This document shows positions 20,005 to 51,457 of a stretch of DNA of 64,000 nt, one piece after another. A program made the position numbers and the translations under genes. This DNA comes from Paragorgia papillata (taxonomy: Eukaryota > Cnidaria > Anthozoa > Scleralcyonacea > Coralliidae). The notes under the pieces were generated by a model. The model did no database searches and was not told the DNA's origin. It worked only from the letters and a program-made list of their open reading frames with translations. Each line of letters begins with the position of its first letter. The first letter of the stretch is position 1. The DNA lies in the NCBI GenBank assembly GCA_035771165.1, contig JAWNZC010000114.1:609001-673000 (forward strand), in the 5' to 3' direction.

Positions 20005-20870
20005 TTTTCGAAAGGACCGTCAAGTATTAGCTTCGGGAAGGACTGTTTAACGTTTCGAGAGGAATTACGTTGAATTTCGGTAGAAATTTCGCCGAGAAAA
20101 GTGCCGGCGCCAAAAGGTTTCGCAAGCCAAATTCCTAAACATGTCAGCGAAGCAAGACTATAGATTGAGAGGCATTGAAGTACAATTTTTTTTAACGTAG
20201 TTTTAACTCATTTTCGAAAGAACTGTTAAGTTTTAGCTTCGGGAAGGACTGTTGAACGTTTTCAGACGTTTTTTGTTGAATTTCGATAGACATTTCGCCG
20301 AGAAATGCCAACCGGGCAAGCCAAATTCCTAAACATGTCAATGAAGCAAGACTACTCTAGACTAGACTTGCAGGCTTTGAAGTACGTTTGTTTTAACGTA
20401 GTTTCTACTCATTTTCGAAAGAACCACTAAGTTTTAGGTTCGGGAAGCACTACTGAAGGTTTTCGGACGTTTTTTGTTGAATTTCGAAAGAAATTTCGCC
20501 AAGAAAACGCCAACCGGTTTCGCAAGACAAATTCCCCAAACGACGAATGTGTCAAATCTGTCAACCAAGAATAAACAATTGAGTATATTTGTTTTACCGT
20601 AGTTTCAACTCATTTTCGAAAAAACCGCTAAACTTTAGCCGCGGGAGGCATTGTTGAACGTTTTAAGGCGTTTTTTGTTGAATTTCTGTAGAAATTTCGT
20701 CAAGAAATGCCAACTGGGTTTCGCAAGCCAAATTTCCAAACTTTTTCGAAAGAATCGCTACGATTTAGCTTCTGGAAGTATTGTTGAACGTTTCGAGGCG
20801 TTTTTGGTTGAATTTCGGTAGAAATTTCGCCGAGAAATACTAGCCAGATTTCGGAAAACAAGCTTTCTTA
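20005..20870. repeat. ~200-bp satellite, about 4.3 copies
   Basis: TTTTCGAAAG recurs at 20005, 20211, 20412, 20612 and 20743 (steps 206, 201, 200 and a shortened 131). Each unit also has TTAGCTTCGGGAAG, GTTGAATTTCGGTAGAAATT and TTTCGCAAGCCAAATTCC. Units differ by 10-20 percent, so the array is old. Confidence 0.85.
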
Positions 20871-22283
20871 ATGAAAAATTTCTGTTAAATATTTTTAATG
20901 TTTTTGGAGGTGGATTTTAGGGAGAAAGCCGCCAGACAGGTTGCATACTTTTGACGGACAATGAAAGCCATGAAAGGGGCAATAAATAAAGTCCTTTAAG
21001 TTCAATTTACTAATGAAACCATCAAGCTGCTTTCAAATTTAATTTTTTGGTGTATTTTTCCTCGCATTGCGTTTTATCTTTGAAAAAAAAAAGCCGGAAA
21101 CTAAAACTCGCTGGTCAATTTATAAACAATCCAGGATTTTTAAGACTTTATTCTTGAAAGTATAGCAGACTTCGTGGCGCCTTTGCCAGCTCGGTTTGAA
21201 TTTTACAGAAATGTTTGCTGCCAAACCTCTAGGAATTGTTTTAAATTCGGTAAATCTATTTTCCGAACGTAAGCGACTGCCGACGTGTTAGCTCGGAAGG
21301 AACAAGAAACATGAGGAACTGCCGCAAAAGCCACTTTCAAAAACAAATCAGTGTTCAATATATTTTTTTTATACGAAACTAATAACAATACAGGCAGAAA
21401 ATGAAGGTTTACTAAAAATATCGCGTGACGCAAAGCCGGTTCGCTTCCAATTTTTTTTTTATATTGCTTTTTGCCAAAGCACCTCCGCTTGACCCCACTG
21501 TTTGTTTGGCTCTTTTTTTCCATCAAAATTGCTTGCAGAACTGTTGAAAACAGCGGCCAAAATACTAGCCTGCTCGGGAGTCCCGATGTGAGGCGGCTGT
21601 ATTCGCAGGCTACCAAAATACCAAACAATTATTTTTTTTTAAATTAAAAAAAAATTAAAAATTGAAGGAAAAAAAAGGTTGAGCGTGCAATACTTTTAAT
21701 ATACTGGAGAAAAAATTAGTCTTTAAAATTAGTAATTTCGCGCCTAGTTTTATTAAAGCTAATTTTCTTGGATATTTGTGCCCAGAATATTAATTTGTTT
21801 TCTTTGATATTTTTTCAGGACGACGCCAATGTGGGATTTGGTCACGGGATAGAGATGGATTTTTGAAAGCCAAAGATAAAGAATAAACAAGAAAGAAGGG
21901 ACCAAGATGGTCTACAAGGTTAGAATCCTGGTGGTCTCTAAGATAGTTCAATAGAAACTAAAAAACCCCAGCTTAGACTCAGGCAGGACAAGCAAAGGTT
22001 TTCCAAACTATGTTGAGTGTGAAAATTCTCTTCCAGAAGCTGGTAAAATCTTTCTTGGGATAGTTTATTGGGTATAATTGTACCCATCTATCAACTCGTG
22101 GTAAAATAAGCCTTCTGGTGGACATCAGCAATAATTGGATGGTAGCACACCATGCATGGCCAAGGGTTGGGTACTAAGTAAGGGCCTGATTTTGCTGTTA
22201 TCTTTAAGTAAATATAGTCTTAAAATGCAGCTGGTAATTGCATGGTAGTCTTAGTGGTAAAAATAACAGTGACAGTTGAACTT

Positions 22284-22470
22284 ATGCCTCCACCAGCTGT
22301 GGTCTGGTGCTTGGGAGATCTAAAATTAAACATGTACCATTGACTTCATGCCTCCACCAGCTGTGGTCTGGTGCTTGGGAGATCTAAAATTAAACATGTT
22401 CCCGATTGACTTCATGCCTCCACCAGCTGTGTTCTGGTGCTTGGCAGATCTAAAATTAAACATTCACCAT
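22284..22470. repeat. three tandem copies of a ~65-bp unit
   Basis: ATGCCTCCACCAGCTGTGGT starts at 22284, 22348 and 22414, each followed by CTGGTGCTTGGGAGATCTAA and TTAAACATG. Confidence 0.9.
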
Positions 22471-23234
22471 TCACGTTGTGCCTCAGTATTAATTGGTATT
22501 AGCTTAAAGCGATTGCATCATTAGATTAACTGGATACTAGGATAACACGCACCAGTTGCACTATGGGGGAACTGGGCGAAGAGAGATTGGAGATAAACAA
22601 CAAGACATTGCGGTTTTGTGTAGAGCTCACCTACATTTGTAAGTTTTGTTATTCTGCTGGAATAACTTGACCTACTTGACGATCTCTGACTGTTACATAA
22701 CATATATCCTTCCTCTTGAGAAACTTCAACCATAGTTCCTGACGCACATATATGGCAAAGGCAAACATTTGTTCCTTCGATGAAGAGCCTTTGAGCTGTG
22801 TGGATGATAATTGGGTGTTTTCATGAATTTAGTCCATTAAATGTAAATTACCTTGGGTGTGTTCTGCCTTATATGGTGTACAAAGTGTACCCATCAACAC
22901 ATTAAAATGACTTGTTCTTAAGATTTATTTTACATTGTAGAATCTACAAAGTAAAATATTTTGAACGTAACAAGTTTGCATGCAAGCATAAATTTGCGTA
23001 AAATATTTGGTGACCTAATCAGTTTTTCGATTATATATCAGTTCTTCAGCAATGTATCAGTTCTTCGGCTTTATATCAGTTATTTGGCTATATTAGTTCT
23101 TCGGTTGTAATCAACAGCTTACTTCAGATCCTTAGCAATCGTTTATGGCTGGGCAATTCTTCAGCTACTAAGTTCTTCAGCTACTTTACCGAACATTAGC
23201 TTTTTTTAATTTAAAACAAATGTAATTAGTTAGG

Positions 23235-23582
23235 GGATAAATAAAATATAGAGAACTCTTGTCTATTGTGTGAACGTGTTTAGAAAGCGAAGATACACTT
23301 CTTTTTTTAAATAAACTTCTCTATTTCTAAGGTGGACGTGATCGACTCTTCTTTGATGGGGGAGGCAATCAACACTCCCCTTTTGGCGGTGGAGGTAGTG
23401 GGAGGGGAGGTCATCGACACCTAGGTCTTTCGGAGAATGGGAAATCATTTTACTATATTTCAGCCAGATGTAACTAGTTAGATGAATTAATAAATATGGA
23501 AACCACTTGTCTATGCCTGGTATCATTTTACTTTATTTAAAACATAAGACATATATATGAACAACTATTTTACTTTATTTAA
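23235..23582. repeat. left arm of a 4.1-kb inverted-repeat structure
   Basis: About 340 bp matching 27000-27348 in reverse, including GATAAATAAAATATA, CTTGTCTATTGTGTGAACGT, GGTGGACGTGATCGACTCTT, AACACTCCCCTTTTGGCGGT and CATTTTACTATATTTCAGCC. The two arms bound 3.4 kb of minisatellite and decayed retroelements. They may be terminal repeats of one large element or an inverted segmental duplication. Confidence 0.75.
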
Positions 23583-23639
23583 GTAGATAAATAAAAGTTA
23601 GAGATGCTTTGTCTATGGTGTGAACGTGTTAAACCAAGA

Positions 23640-24850
23640 GCAAGGAAAAAGACCGTGCCGGCGAGAAAAGATCAAGAGCAAGACCAGGAACAGCAACAAG
23701 ACTACGCCCACAGGTAAAGATCAAGTCCAAGAGCAAGACCAAGCGCAAGAACAAGAACAAGACCACGCCCGCTGGCAAAGAACAACTCCAAGAGCAAGAG
23801 CACAACAAAGAACAAGACCAAGAACAAGACCAAGATCAAGACCAAGAAAAGGAACAAGACCACGCCTACGGGCAAAGCGCAAGACTAAGACGCAGACCAA
23901 GACCAGTACCAAGACCAGTACCAAGAACAAGTCCAAGAGCAAGAGCATAACAAAGACCCAAGACCCAGACCCAGACCAAGACCAAGACCAAGACGAAGAT
24001 CAAGATCAGGAACAAGACTACGCCCGTGGGCAAATATGACGTCCAAGAGCAAGAGCAAGACCAAGATGAAGACCAAGATGAAGACCAAGATCAAGATCAT
24101 GAACAAGATCAGGAACAAGATCAAGAACAGGAAAAGGAACAAGACTACGCCCACGGGCAAAGATCAAGAGCAAGAGAGCAGTAACAAGTATAGGACTACC
24201 GGCCCGCTGGAAAGATTAAGTCCAAGAACAAAGCAAGACCAAGATTAAGAACAGGAACAAGAAAAAAGACTAAGAACGAGAACAAGAGTACTCAAAGACC
24301 AAGAACAAGAGCACGGAAAAAGACCGCGCCGGCCAGAAAAGATCAAGTGCAACAGCAAGACCAGGAACACCAACAAGACTACGCCCACGGGCAAAGATCA
24401 AGTCCAAAAGGAATACCAAGCGCAAGAACAAGAACAAGGCCACGCCCGCGGGCAAAGATGACGTCCAGGAGCAAGACCAAGATCAATAGTAAGAGCAAGA
24501 GCATAACAAAGACAAAGACCAAGATCAAGGACAAGATCAAGGACAAGATCAAGGACAAGATCAAGGACAAGATCAAGATCAAGATCAAGATCAAGACCAA
24601 GATCAAGATCAAGACCAAGACCAAGACCAAGACCAAGACCAAGACCAAGACCAAGACCAAGACCAAGACCAAGACCAAGACCAAGACCAAGACCAAGACC
24701 AAGACCAAGACCAAGACCAAGACCAAGACCAGGACCAGGACCAAGACCAGGACCAAGACCAAGACCAAGACCAGGACCAAGACCAAGACCAAGGACAGGA
24801 CAGGACAAGGACAAGGAACGCCCGCGGGCAAAGATCAAGACCAAGAGTTG
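23640..24850. repeat. CAAGAC-type minisatellite with CGCCC(G)CGGGCAAAG spacers
   Basis: Built of CAAGACCAAGAC/CAAGATCAAG hexamers; the core at 24590-24790 is almost pure. GCCC.CGGGCAAAGATCAAG occurs about ten times (near 23703, 23763, 23862, 24020, 24146, 24379, 24441, 24818). Purine-rich strand; all long ORFs here are repeat artefacts (Lys-Thr or Asp-Gln runs). Confidence 0.9.
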
Positions 24851-25079
24851 AGAACGATCCTGTATGCAATTGCTGTTTGACCCCTTTTAATTTAATTTGT
24901 AAAGTGCAAGGGAAAATGTTGTTGCAGTAGATATGCATGGACAGAAGGAATTGATTGGGACGAAGTTTTGCGTAATGAGCTAAAGATAAAATGGAACACC
25001 TGGGTTGCAGAACTTCTTGATTTAGCTTGCTTTGAAATTCCACGTTGCTTACGCTGCGACCACAACCAAGATGCAGCTT

Positions 25080-25465
25080 CACATACATACATACATACAT
25101 ATACATATTTTATTGGGTAATTCCCCGAAGGGTTTTTCAATACACAATTACAGATTATAAAGGAATAGATAAAAAATTAAATGTAAAAACGAAAGATCAA
25201 AACATTGTTATTCAAATTGTCACATGCTATTCATGTTCTATTCCATGATAGCTGGCTAACAAGTTAGCTTTTAGCTTCTTCTTGAAGGTTCTATAAGAGA
25301 CTGCTCCTTCTTGAGCTCACTGTCCAAATTGTTCCAGATATTGACAGCTCTGTAAAGGAATGTTCTCTGCCCCGAGGCAGTCCTAAATAGAGGTATGTTC
25401 AGAAGGTTCGGTCAAAGCGATGACGATTTTGAGACTTGAATTGATGGGCGCCGCGGCTGTGATTC
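25080..25465 (-). mobile_element. 3' fragment of a CR1/L2-like non-LTR retrotransposon
   Basis: In reverse, 25410-25260 reads LFRTASGQRTFLYRAVNIWN then NLDSELKKEQS, and after a frameshift TFKKKLKANLL and a stop: the usual C-terminal end of CR1-like reverse transcriptases. A short 3' UTR ends in (ATGT)n at 25078-25102, typical for this clade. It is 5'-truncated and frameshifted. Confidence 0.65.
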
Positions 25466-25489
25466 TGACTAGTCTATATAGCCAAGAAT

Positions 25490-25950
25490 ATCGTGAAGAC
25501 GTTTGCTGACTCGATGGACAGACTCGCCCAATGTGCTATATTGGCTCCGTAATCAAAGTCGGAACTTTGAACCTGCAGGATTGCCGGTGAGATTTACGAC
25601 GACAGCCTCCAGAGCAATGCATGGAGACATCCCTGGCAATTTAAAGGCTCTCTGCAAGACGGATACAAAGCATGTGTACTCAGTCTGGACGAATATAAGA
25701 AGCAGAAACCTATTGTTTTCAGAAGATGCAAGCAGAATCCTTTCCAGGTGGAGAAAAAGACAAATTGTTGATATATAGGATTGAATCCAAAGAAGGATGA
25801 CAATGGCCTATTATAAGAGTGAACGGTCGTTTACGATTTGCTAAACATCTCTCGTATGATTCAAGACATCTCATGTACTTCTTGCAAAAGATCATGCAAT
25901 AACAAGATTCGTTATTGCTGACAAACATGCAAAACGATATTGTTTTTATT
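25490..25950 (+). pseudogene. decayed BEL/Pao-like retrotransposon pol fragment
   Basis: Frame pieces read WTDSPNVLYWLRNQSRNFEP (RNase H end) and, further on, IIRVNGRLRFAKHLSYDSRH, then after a frameshift HAITRFVIADKHA (start of integrase region). These are signature words of BEL/Pao pol. Stops and shifts separate them. Confidence 0.6.
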
Positions 25951-26464
25951 TTTATGTCTTGAAATTCTAGCACTAGGTAGGGCGGCGCGTCTATTTTTTC
26001 TTATTTCATAACAAAATCCGTTCACCCAGCACCAAAACTGCGGTCGGGCAGTGATGTCATGAGTATGACACCAATTAAGGTCAGATTGTAAAAACACTTC
26101 AACCTCTTGCTTTCGGCACAGCCTGATTACCCTGCAAGGCTTCATTCTTCAAGAGTTCAAGTTGTTTTATCGTTTTACATAGTCTGAAAGTCTACATGCA
26201 AACAAAGTTCGTGCAACGGATTTGAGTCTTCGCAATAATGGTTGTGATGCTAATGCCCAGAGATTTAAGCGAAGTGAGTTGCTTTTCGTAATCTCGAATA
26301 TACGCCTTCCGTCGTCCTTCTGCATAATGATAGTTTCAGCTTCATAAGGTTCTTTCACACTTGGTCCGAAAGGCGATCAAATGAATAAATCGTCCATTCG
26401 TTTGTCCCTTTCTCGTTTTATTTGACAATTATTGCATTAATTAGTTTTTACAAATTTAATTTAT

Positions 26465-26585
26465 TTTTAACCCTGTGACCCCTAAGCACGCATATAGTCG
26501 ACGCACCTGTAGTGTTTTACTCTGGCTAAAGCCAGACTATTTTACTCATCAAACGAAGACCCCTAGCTGGCAGTCAAAGGGCTAA
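26465..26585. repeat. TTTTACTC dispersed repeat
   Basis: AACCCTGTGACCCCTAAGCA ... GTTTTACTCTGGCTAAAGCC ... AGCTGGCAGTCAAAGGGCTA; relative of 3800-3968. Confidence 0.45.
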
Positions 26586-26744
26586 AGATCACACGGATTG
26601 TGTGTACAGCGTCTGGGACGCATTCCAACCGACGCCGTAACGTCGCGTCGAATAAATTAAATGCTTTATTCCTTTAAGCAAACAATTAAATTGCTTTTAT
26701 AAAACTATTTACATGAGCCCAGACTAGCCAGACAATACAAGACA

Positions 26745-26905
26745 TGTTATTATACTCGTATCACTGTCACGAATTCTTTCATCGGCCGCACAACAGAGGA
26801 CATTTGAATCAACATTAGGATTCGTTTGCAACTATAAACTAAACCAAGTTGTCGTTGCATATTCAGTTGATATAATATGAGTTTTAAACCACTGCACCAC
26901 AAGTT
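26745..26905. repeat. dispersed repeat shared with 35330-35475
   Basis: CACGAATTCTTTCATCGGCC, AATCAACATTAGGATTCGTT and ACTAAACCAA recur in order, with substitutions, at 35330-35475. Unknown class. Confidence 0.6.
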
Positions 26906-26999
26906 GTCACCCAGCCACATTTTGCATGTTGTACCTTGTAACATAAATTTTACTATATTGTAAATACTAATTATTATAAATTATTGAAGTTTATTTAAA

Positions 27000-27348
27000 G
27001 TAAAATAGTTGTCCATATGTCTTATGTTTTAAATAAAGTAAAATGATACCAGGCATAAACAAGTGGCTTCCATATTTTTTTAATTCATCTAACTAGTTAC
27101 ATCTGGCTGAAATATAGTAAAATGGTTCCCCATTCCCCGAATGACGTAGGTGTCGATGACTTTCCCTCTCATGACAGTGTCGACGTACCTCCACCGCCAA
27201 AAGGGGAGTGTTGATTGCCTCCCCCATCAAAGAAGAGTCGATCACGTCCACCTTATAGAAATAGAGAAGTTTGTTTAAAAAAAGAAGAGTATCTTGGCTT
27301 CTAATAAACACGTTCACACAATAGACAAGAGATCTTTATATTTTATTT
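27000..27348. repeat. right arm of the 4.1-kb inverted-repeat structure
   Basis: Inverse of 23235-23582; differs by scattered substitutions and a small indel near CCGAATGACGTAGGTGTCG. Confidence 0.75.
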
Positions 27349-27524
27349 ATCCACTTTATTTATAGTACGATATTGATCAAAAATCTGTAATCAGCTCTAA
27401 AAGTGCATTCTGGGTAAATCAAGCAAACTGCTTGACCGAACCAACGGTGATTTAATGAAACTTTGCATATGTAGATGTTAGTAAGGTATAAATGGAGAAT
27501 GTATATAATTCAATGTGAATAATA

Positions 27525-27740
27525 TCTAAAAAGTGCTGCGTAGGCAGTGTTAATTCTAGATATAGCAAAGCGAACTGAAAGTTAGTGACCTGCCAAGATT
27601 TTTAGAAACGAAATATTGACGTTTTGAGCCGAAGACCTTCATGTCAGAGTAAATCTAAATGGCTCCGCTCGAAACGTCAATAAAAACGAAAATAAAAATG
27701 GATCCGCTTGAAACGTCAGTATTTCTGTATGTTTCACGGT
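27525..27740 (+). repeat. foldback of the 'CTCGAAACGTC' family
   Basis: Leader AGTGCTGCGTAGGCAGTGTT, then ATATAGCAAAGCGAACTG, then arms GAAATATTGACGTTTTGAGC / GCTTGAAACGTCAGTATTTC. Same layout as 48045-48205. Confidence 0.72.
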
Positions 27741-27827
27741 GTAACTGAAGCACAAAATCAATACTCAATCAGTTTATAACATTTCTTATATTAGAATTAG
27801 GATTAATAGAGTTAATGTGTGAAGGCC

Positions 27828-28208
27828 TGTTTATATGTAGCCGAGTTACCCGGTCAGCCGAGTTACCCGGTTTGCTGGGATAAACTTTACGTTCTGTTTA
27901 TATGGAAGTGAGTTACCAGGAATCGAAACATCGCCACTTGTTGTAACCTGGCAAGTTGTAATATTTGAGATGATTAGCATCAACAAAAGTGACATAAACA
28001 ACGAATATAGAAAATTCATCCCGCTATGCCGAGTTACCCGGGGAAAAGTGTTTATATGGGGAAATGTTTATCCCGCTTTGCCGAGATCCCGGCTGCCAGT
28101 GCCGAGTTCTCGCCAGGGCAAGTTACTCGTCTGTCTCATATAAACACTGAGGGAACTCGCCAGGTGCCGAGTATAACTCGGCTGGCCTGGTAACTCGCCT
28201 CGCTTAGG
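27828..28208. repeat. foldback with AAGGCCTGTTTATATG end and CCGAGTTACCCGG words
   Basis: A run of CGAGTTACCCGG-, GGGATAAAC- and TTTATATGG-type words mirrored left to right, ending in GGCCTGGTAACTCGCC. Confidence 0.7.
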
Positions 28209-28474
28209 GATTAGGATTACGGTCAGTGTTTAGGATTAGCAATTATAAGCTAGATCTTCATAAACAACTTCAATGTAGGTGTCACGTCCATTGTTTTGTG
28301 GTACACGGTGATCATGCCTTTTTTCGTTTCTTAAAACCCACGGCACGCTTACTGCCTTTTTTCTTTGTTAATAAGTCTGTTTTTCTTTTCTTGCGTATAC
28401 GTGCATGTGACGTCATCAAACCACATGCCCAAAGGCGTCTGATAAAGTTCCTCGCGTATATTGTGAGACGTACG

Positions 28475-28730
28475 TGTCGCGCGCATTGAACTAAAAATAA
28501 CTGGAACGCTACGTTCAGTAAACTGCGCATACAAATCTTGAAGCCAAAATTTGACTCCCATGAAGCCAGTTTTGACTCCCAGACACGCACTTCCACGCGT
28601 GTTTCTACTTTTTTTGTTTTGGCCGTGTTTGTTTTTTTCGTGGAAAGGCTGGGTACAACTTGCATAATTTGGCTTCAAACTTCCGGTTGAACGTAGCGTT
28701 CCAGTTATTTTTAGTTCAATGGTCGCGCGT
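28475..28730. repeat. 255-bp foldback
   Basis: CGCGCATTGAACTAAAAATA and ACTGGAACGCTACGTTCA mirror TGAACGTAGCGTTCCAGT and TATTTTTAGTTCAATGGTCGC. The centre has TTTGACTCCCATGAAGCCA. Confidence 0.8.
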
Positions 28731-29716
28731 GGTACAGTGTCATTCGTCTTTTATGCGATGTTAGTTCTTTGGTCTGCATTTTTCTAGTCTTTTGGAATCA
28801 CTTCTCCAATTTTGTCTGAAAAATGGTCACGAAAAATGTATTTTTAGTACCAAGAGAGTGCCAGAGTGGTGTGATTTGCATGGTTTCAAAACAGGACATT
28901 GATTTATGTCCACTTAACTAAATCTTGGACACATCATTGACTCCTTAGTGAAAATTAAAGAAAAATCTATTTTTTGGCCAATAGATCATATTAAGTTAAC
29001 TTCGTGTTAGACAATGGATATTTCAGAATATAATAGAGCCTCCTTTTCCGGCAACTTTATAACTTCAATTCTCTTACAACAACATTGCAATTGTCATCGA
29101 TTCACCCGTCGCCAATGGACATGCGCACGTCACGTAATGCCTCGCAGAAAGTTCATTGTTATTAGAAGTCTCAATAAGCGAAAAATGTTTAAATTTTAAC
29201 CATTAAGATAAATTTTTGTGAATTTTAGGCAGTTTAAACTTGCTCGAAATTACTCTCACAACTCTGGAAACTATTTTAGAAAAAAATCCCCGGGGGGCAT
29301 ACTCCCGGACCTTTAACGAGTGCCGTTACATTCTCCCCGACTCCCCCTCCCCAAATTATAATTTCTTCCTTAATTGACATCGGCATGCTTTGTTGGTATG
29401 AAGTGCAATATGAAGTGTCGAACGACCTGCGACGTTTCATCGCCTTTTATGTAATGCACGTTTCATAACATTTGAAATATCAAATTACGTCAATATAATA
29501 TAATATAAAGTGTACTTGAATTTCTACGTAGTTGAAACGGAACTTTTTTGGTTGTGTTTTCTTTTCTTGGCGCTTGCACGCAATTCTTGAGAGCATCCGA
29601 GTAGATTCGAGCACTTGACTCAATTATCAAGCATTGTAATAATGCCATCAAAACGTCAAAACACCCGAAAAATAAATATTACAATCAACCTAATCAACGT
29701 AACTTACCTGACGCTG

Positions 29717-29786
29717 ATTGGCTCCTCGAAACAATTGAAATAGTCATTAGCCAATGAGCGAGCAGTATAGTGGCGGAGCATTTGAA
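29717..29786 (+). promoter_or_regulatory. MYB promoter: two CCAAT boxes and a CDE-N4-CHR module
   Basis: ATTGG at 29717-29721 and CCAAT at 29751-29755 are 34 bp apart, the usual NF-Y pairing distance. Then GGCGG (29772-29776), four bases AGCA, and TTTGAA (29781-29786). GGCGG-N4-TTTGAA is exactly the CDE/CHR tandem of vertebrate cell-cycle promoters, bound by DREAM/MuvB. The module lies 118 bp before the MYB start codon. Confidence 0.7.
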
Positions 29787-29903
29787 GTTCTCAACCGCCA
29801 TATTGAAAAGTTTTGCTGACTTGAAAGCAAAGAGGGATAGTCCAAAAATAAAAGCGAATAGCTGCCCCTTGAAAGCTCATTTTAGTCATACACACCGGCG
29901 AGG

Positions 29904-49649
<19,746 letters not shown>

Positions 49650-50034
49650 TCGTGTTTCCAACTACCCAATTATGAATGCAATTCATGACAGAACATCAGT
49701 TAGATATAAAAATGTTCATTGTAGATATAATTAACAAAATTCTAATAGGTACAGTAGGTGTATTGATTTGGCAAGAATTGACACTGAAAAGAAAATTAAT
49801 TCACGTAATTTTTGAACATTTTGTAAACATGACGTGGAGACAATGTAAGAGGAAGCTGGATTTTCCTAGACAATAGACTATATTTAGACGAGTTGAGTTT
49901 GATTTTCTGACGTTTTTCTAAAGTGAATGGTAAAACAATTCAAGATGGACACTGCATAGGAAACTAGAGGACATGAATTTCGCAAGTACACTATAAATTT
50001 ACTACATAAAGTTTCATATCCGTTGCCTTTCTAC

Positions 50035-50675
50035 ATTTATTCCTTCGACATATTTACTGCTACGCAGCTTCGGGGGAAAGTGGGCTTTGCCAACACATTC
50101 GATATTTCTTTTTGAGCATGCGTGAACGGTTGCCAAGATACTATTTTAGGCCCGAGGCTCTAACGCGTTATTTTCTATTTTCCTGCTTACATGAACACCG
50201 CTGCCAAACGTTTGCGCATGCGTGAATTCTCTAGAATAAATATCAAGAGAAGCCGTGGCGACAACAACCAGACAGTGAAGACTAAGTAAGACTCGACTAT
50301 TCATTTGTGTTTTACAAAAGGGTAAAGAAAATTACGAATGGATAAGTTCAGAATATGTTACAATATTGACAAAGAAGCCATGCACAAATTATCTACCTTA
50401 TCGTTTCGGTAGTATACTTATAATTTTAACTTTTGTGTCGGACTCTCGGACCAGTCCAAATATTTCAGTGTTTTCCCGCTCTTTTTCTGAGGACGAGCTC
50501 GGACGTCGCGCATGCGCAAAACGTTTGGCAGCGGTGTTGCTTACATGTGTTCATAAACTAGAACTTGTTTGACTAGTTTATAAAACCTGACTGACTCGCC
50601 CCAAACTTGGGGCAAAGATCGAGTTTGTTGGCAGAGCCCACTTTCCCCCGAAGCTTGCGTAGGTCGGAAAGGAGC
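50035..50675. repeat. imperfect ~640-bp foldback
   Basis: CTTCGGGGGAAAGTGGGCTTTG and CCGCTGCCAAACGTTTGCGC at left mirror GCGCAAAACGTTTGGCAGCGG and GAGCCCACTTTCCCCCGAAG at right. Just after the MYB gene. Confidence 0.7.
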
Positions 50676-51283
50676 TCTGACTCGCACGGTAATTTATTGC
50701 ATGTTTCTTATGTAAACACCATTTGCGGTAGAGCAGCATATCTTCTCACCTAGAATTCAGGATTATCCTGTACTGTGAAATGGCCTATAGAATGCAGGAT
50801 AATCCAACACCGTGAACATGCGTGAATTTGCAAGAGTAAACATTGCAAGAGATGTGGCAAATAGCCCTGGCCCCAGACTATGCCCCAGACACAAAACGTT
50901 TGGTAAGAAACTAGTTTGCGAGGAGGCTAACAATTATATATTAGATTTTTGTGTCTACTGACTGCGCATGCGTGCCAAAGACTATGGCTGGGTTTGTTTT
51001 CCAGTCCGTACGCAAAACGACGCATGCTGATTGGTTCCTCAGCAGTTGGGATTTTACCATATTGACCGTTGATTTGAATACAAATAAAAGAGAACTAAGG
51101 TATCTTTATTCAAATATTCTGAACAATAAAATGTGTTGGAACATTACTGCTGGTTTTCTTTAAAGCTGTTTATCTAAAAACACGACAAATAGAAGCCGAA
51201 CAGGTGTAAACAAAGGCCAAGAAGCGTTAGGAAAAAGTTAAGGTAAACAGCATACTCCGAAGACGAGAGAAGCACTGACTATT

Positions 51284-51286
<3 letters not shown>

Positions 51287-51319
<33 letters not shown>
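51287..51319. repeat. poly-G tract (33 nt)
   Basis: Uninterrupted G run; real length uncertain. Confidence 0.9.
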
Positions 51320-51320
<1 letters not shown>

Positions 51321-51375
51321 CAGAGAAGTTCACATCGGAGTTGTGTCCGGCCATAGTTAATAGAAAATATACATG

Positions 51376-51422
51376 CAAAACGCTTAAGAATCTTGGATAG
51401 TCTCGAGTTTTAAATCCAAATG
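51376..51422. repeat. orphan inverted unit of the 43-bp satellite
   Basis: AAACGCTTAAGAATCTTGGA then TAGTCTCGAGTTTTAAATCC: one unit in the orientation of the right arm, about 315 bp left of the array. Confidence 0.85.
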
Positions 51423-51457
51423 CGATCGAAACCACAACACCCCTACAGCATAGGCGA

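Larger units (their letters stand above)
15977..29700. other. gene-poor region between BBS2 and MYB
   Basis: Apart from the repeats and decayed elements listed, no protein-coding pattern is recognised. Stretches at 20870-22280, 22470-23230, 25950-26460 and 28740-29700 show nothing assignable. Confidence 0.6.

Noticed and set aside
21203..21628. 141-codon minus-strand ORF
   Set aside because: No recognisable domain or splice context; it overlaps a small palindrome near 21553-21612. Chance ORF.
24347..24880. Long ORFs of Lys-Thr or Asp-Gln repeats on both strands in the CAAGAC array
   Set aside because: All frames stay open because the hexamer has no stop; no start context, no introns and no domain. 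Minisatellite only.
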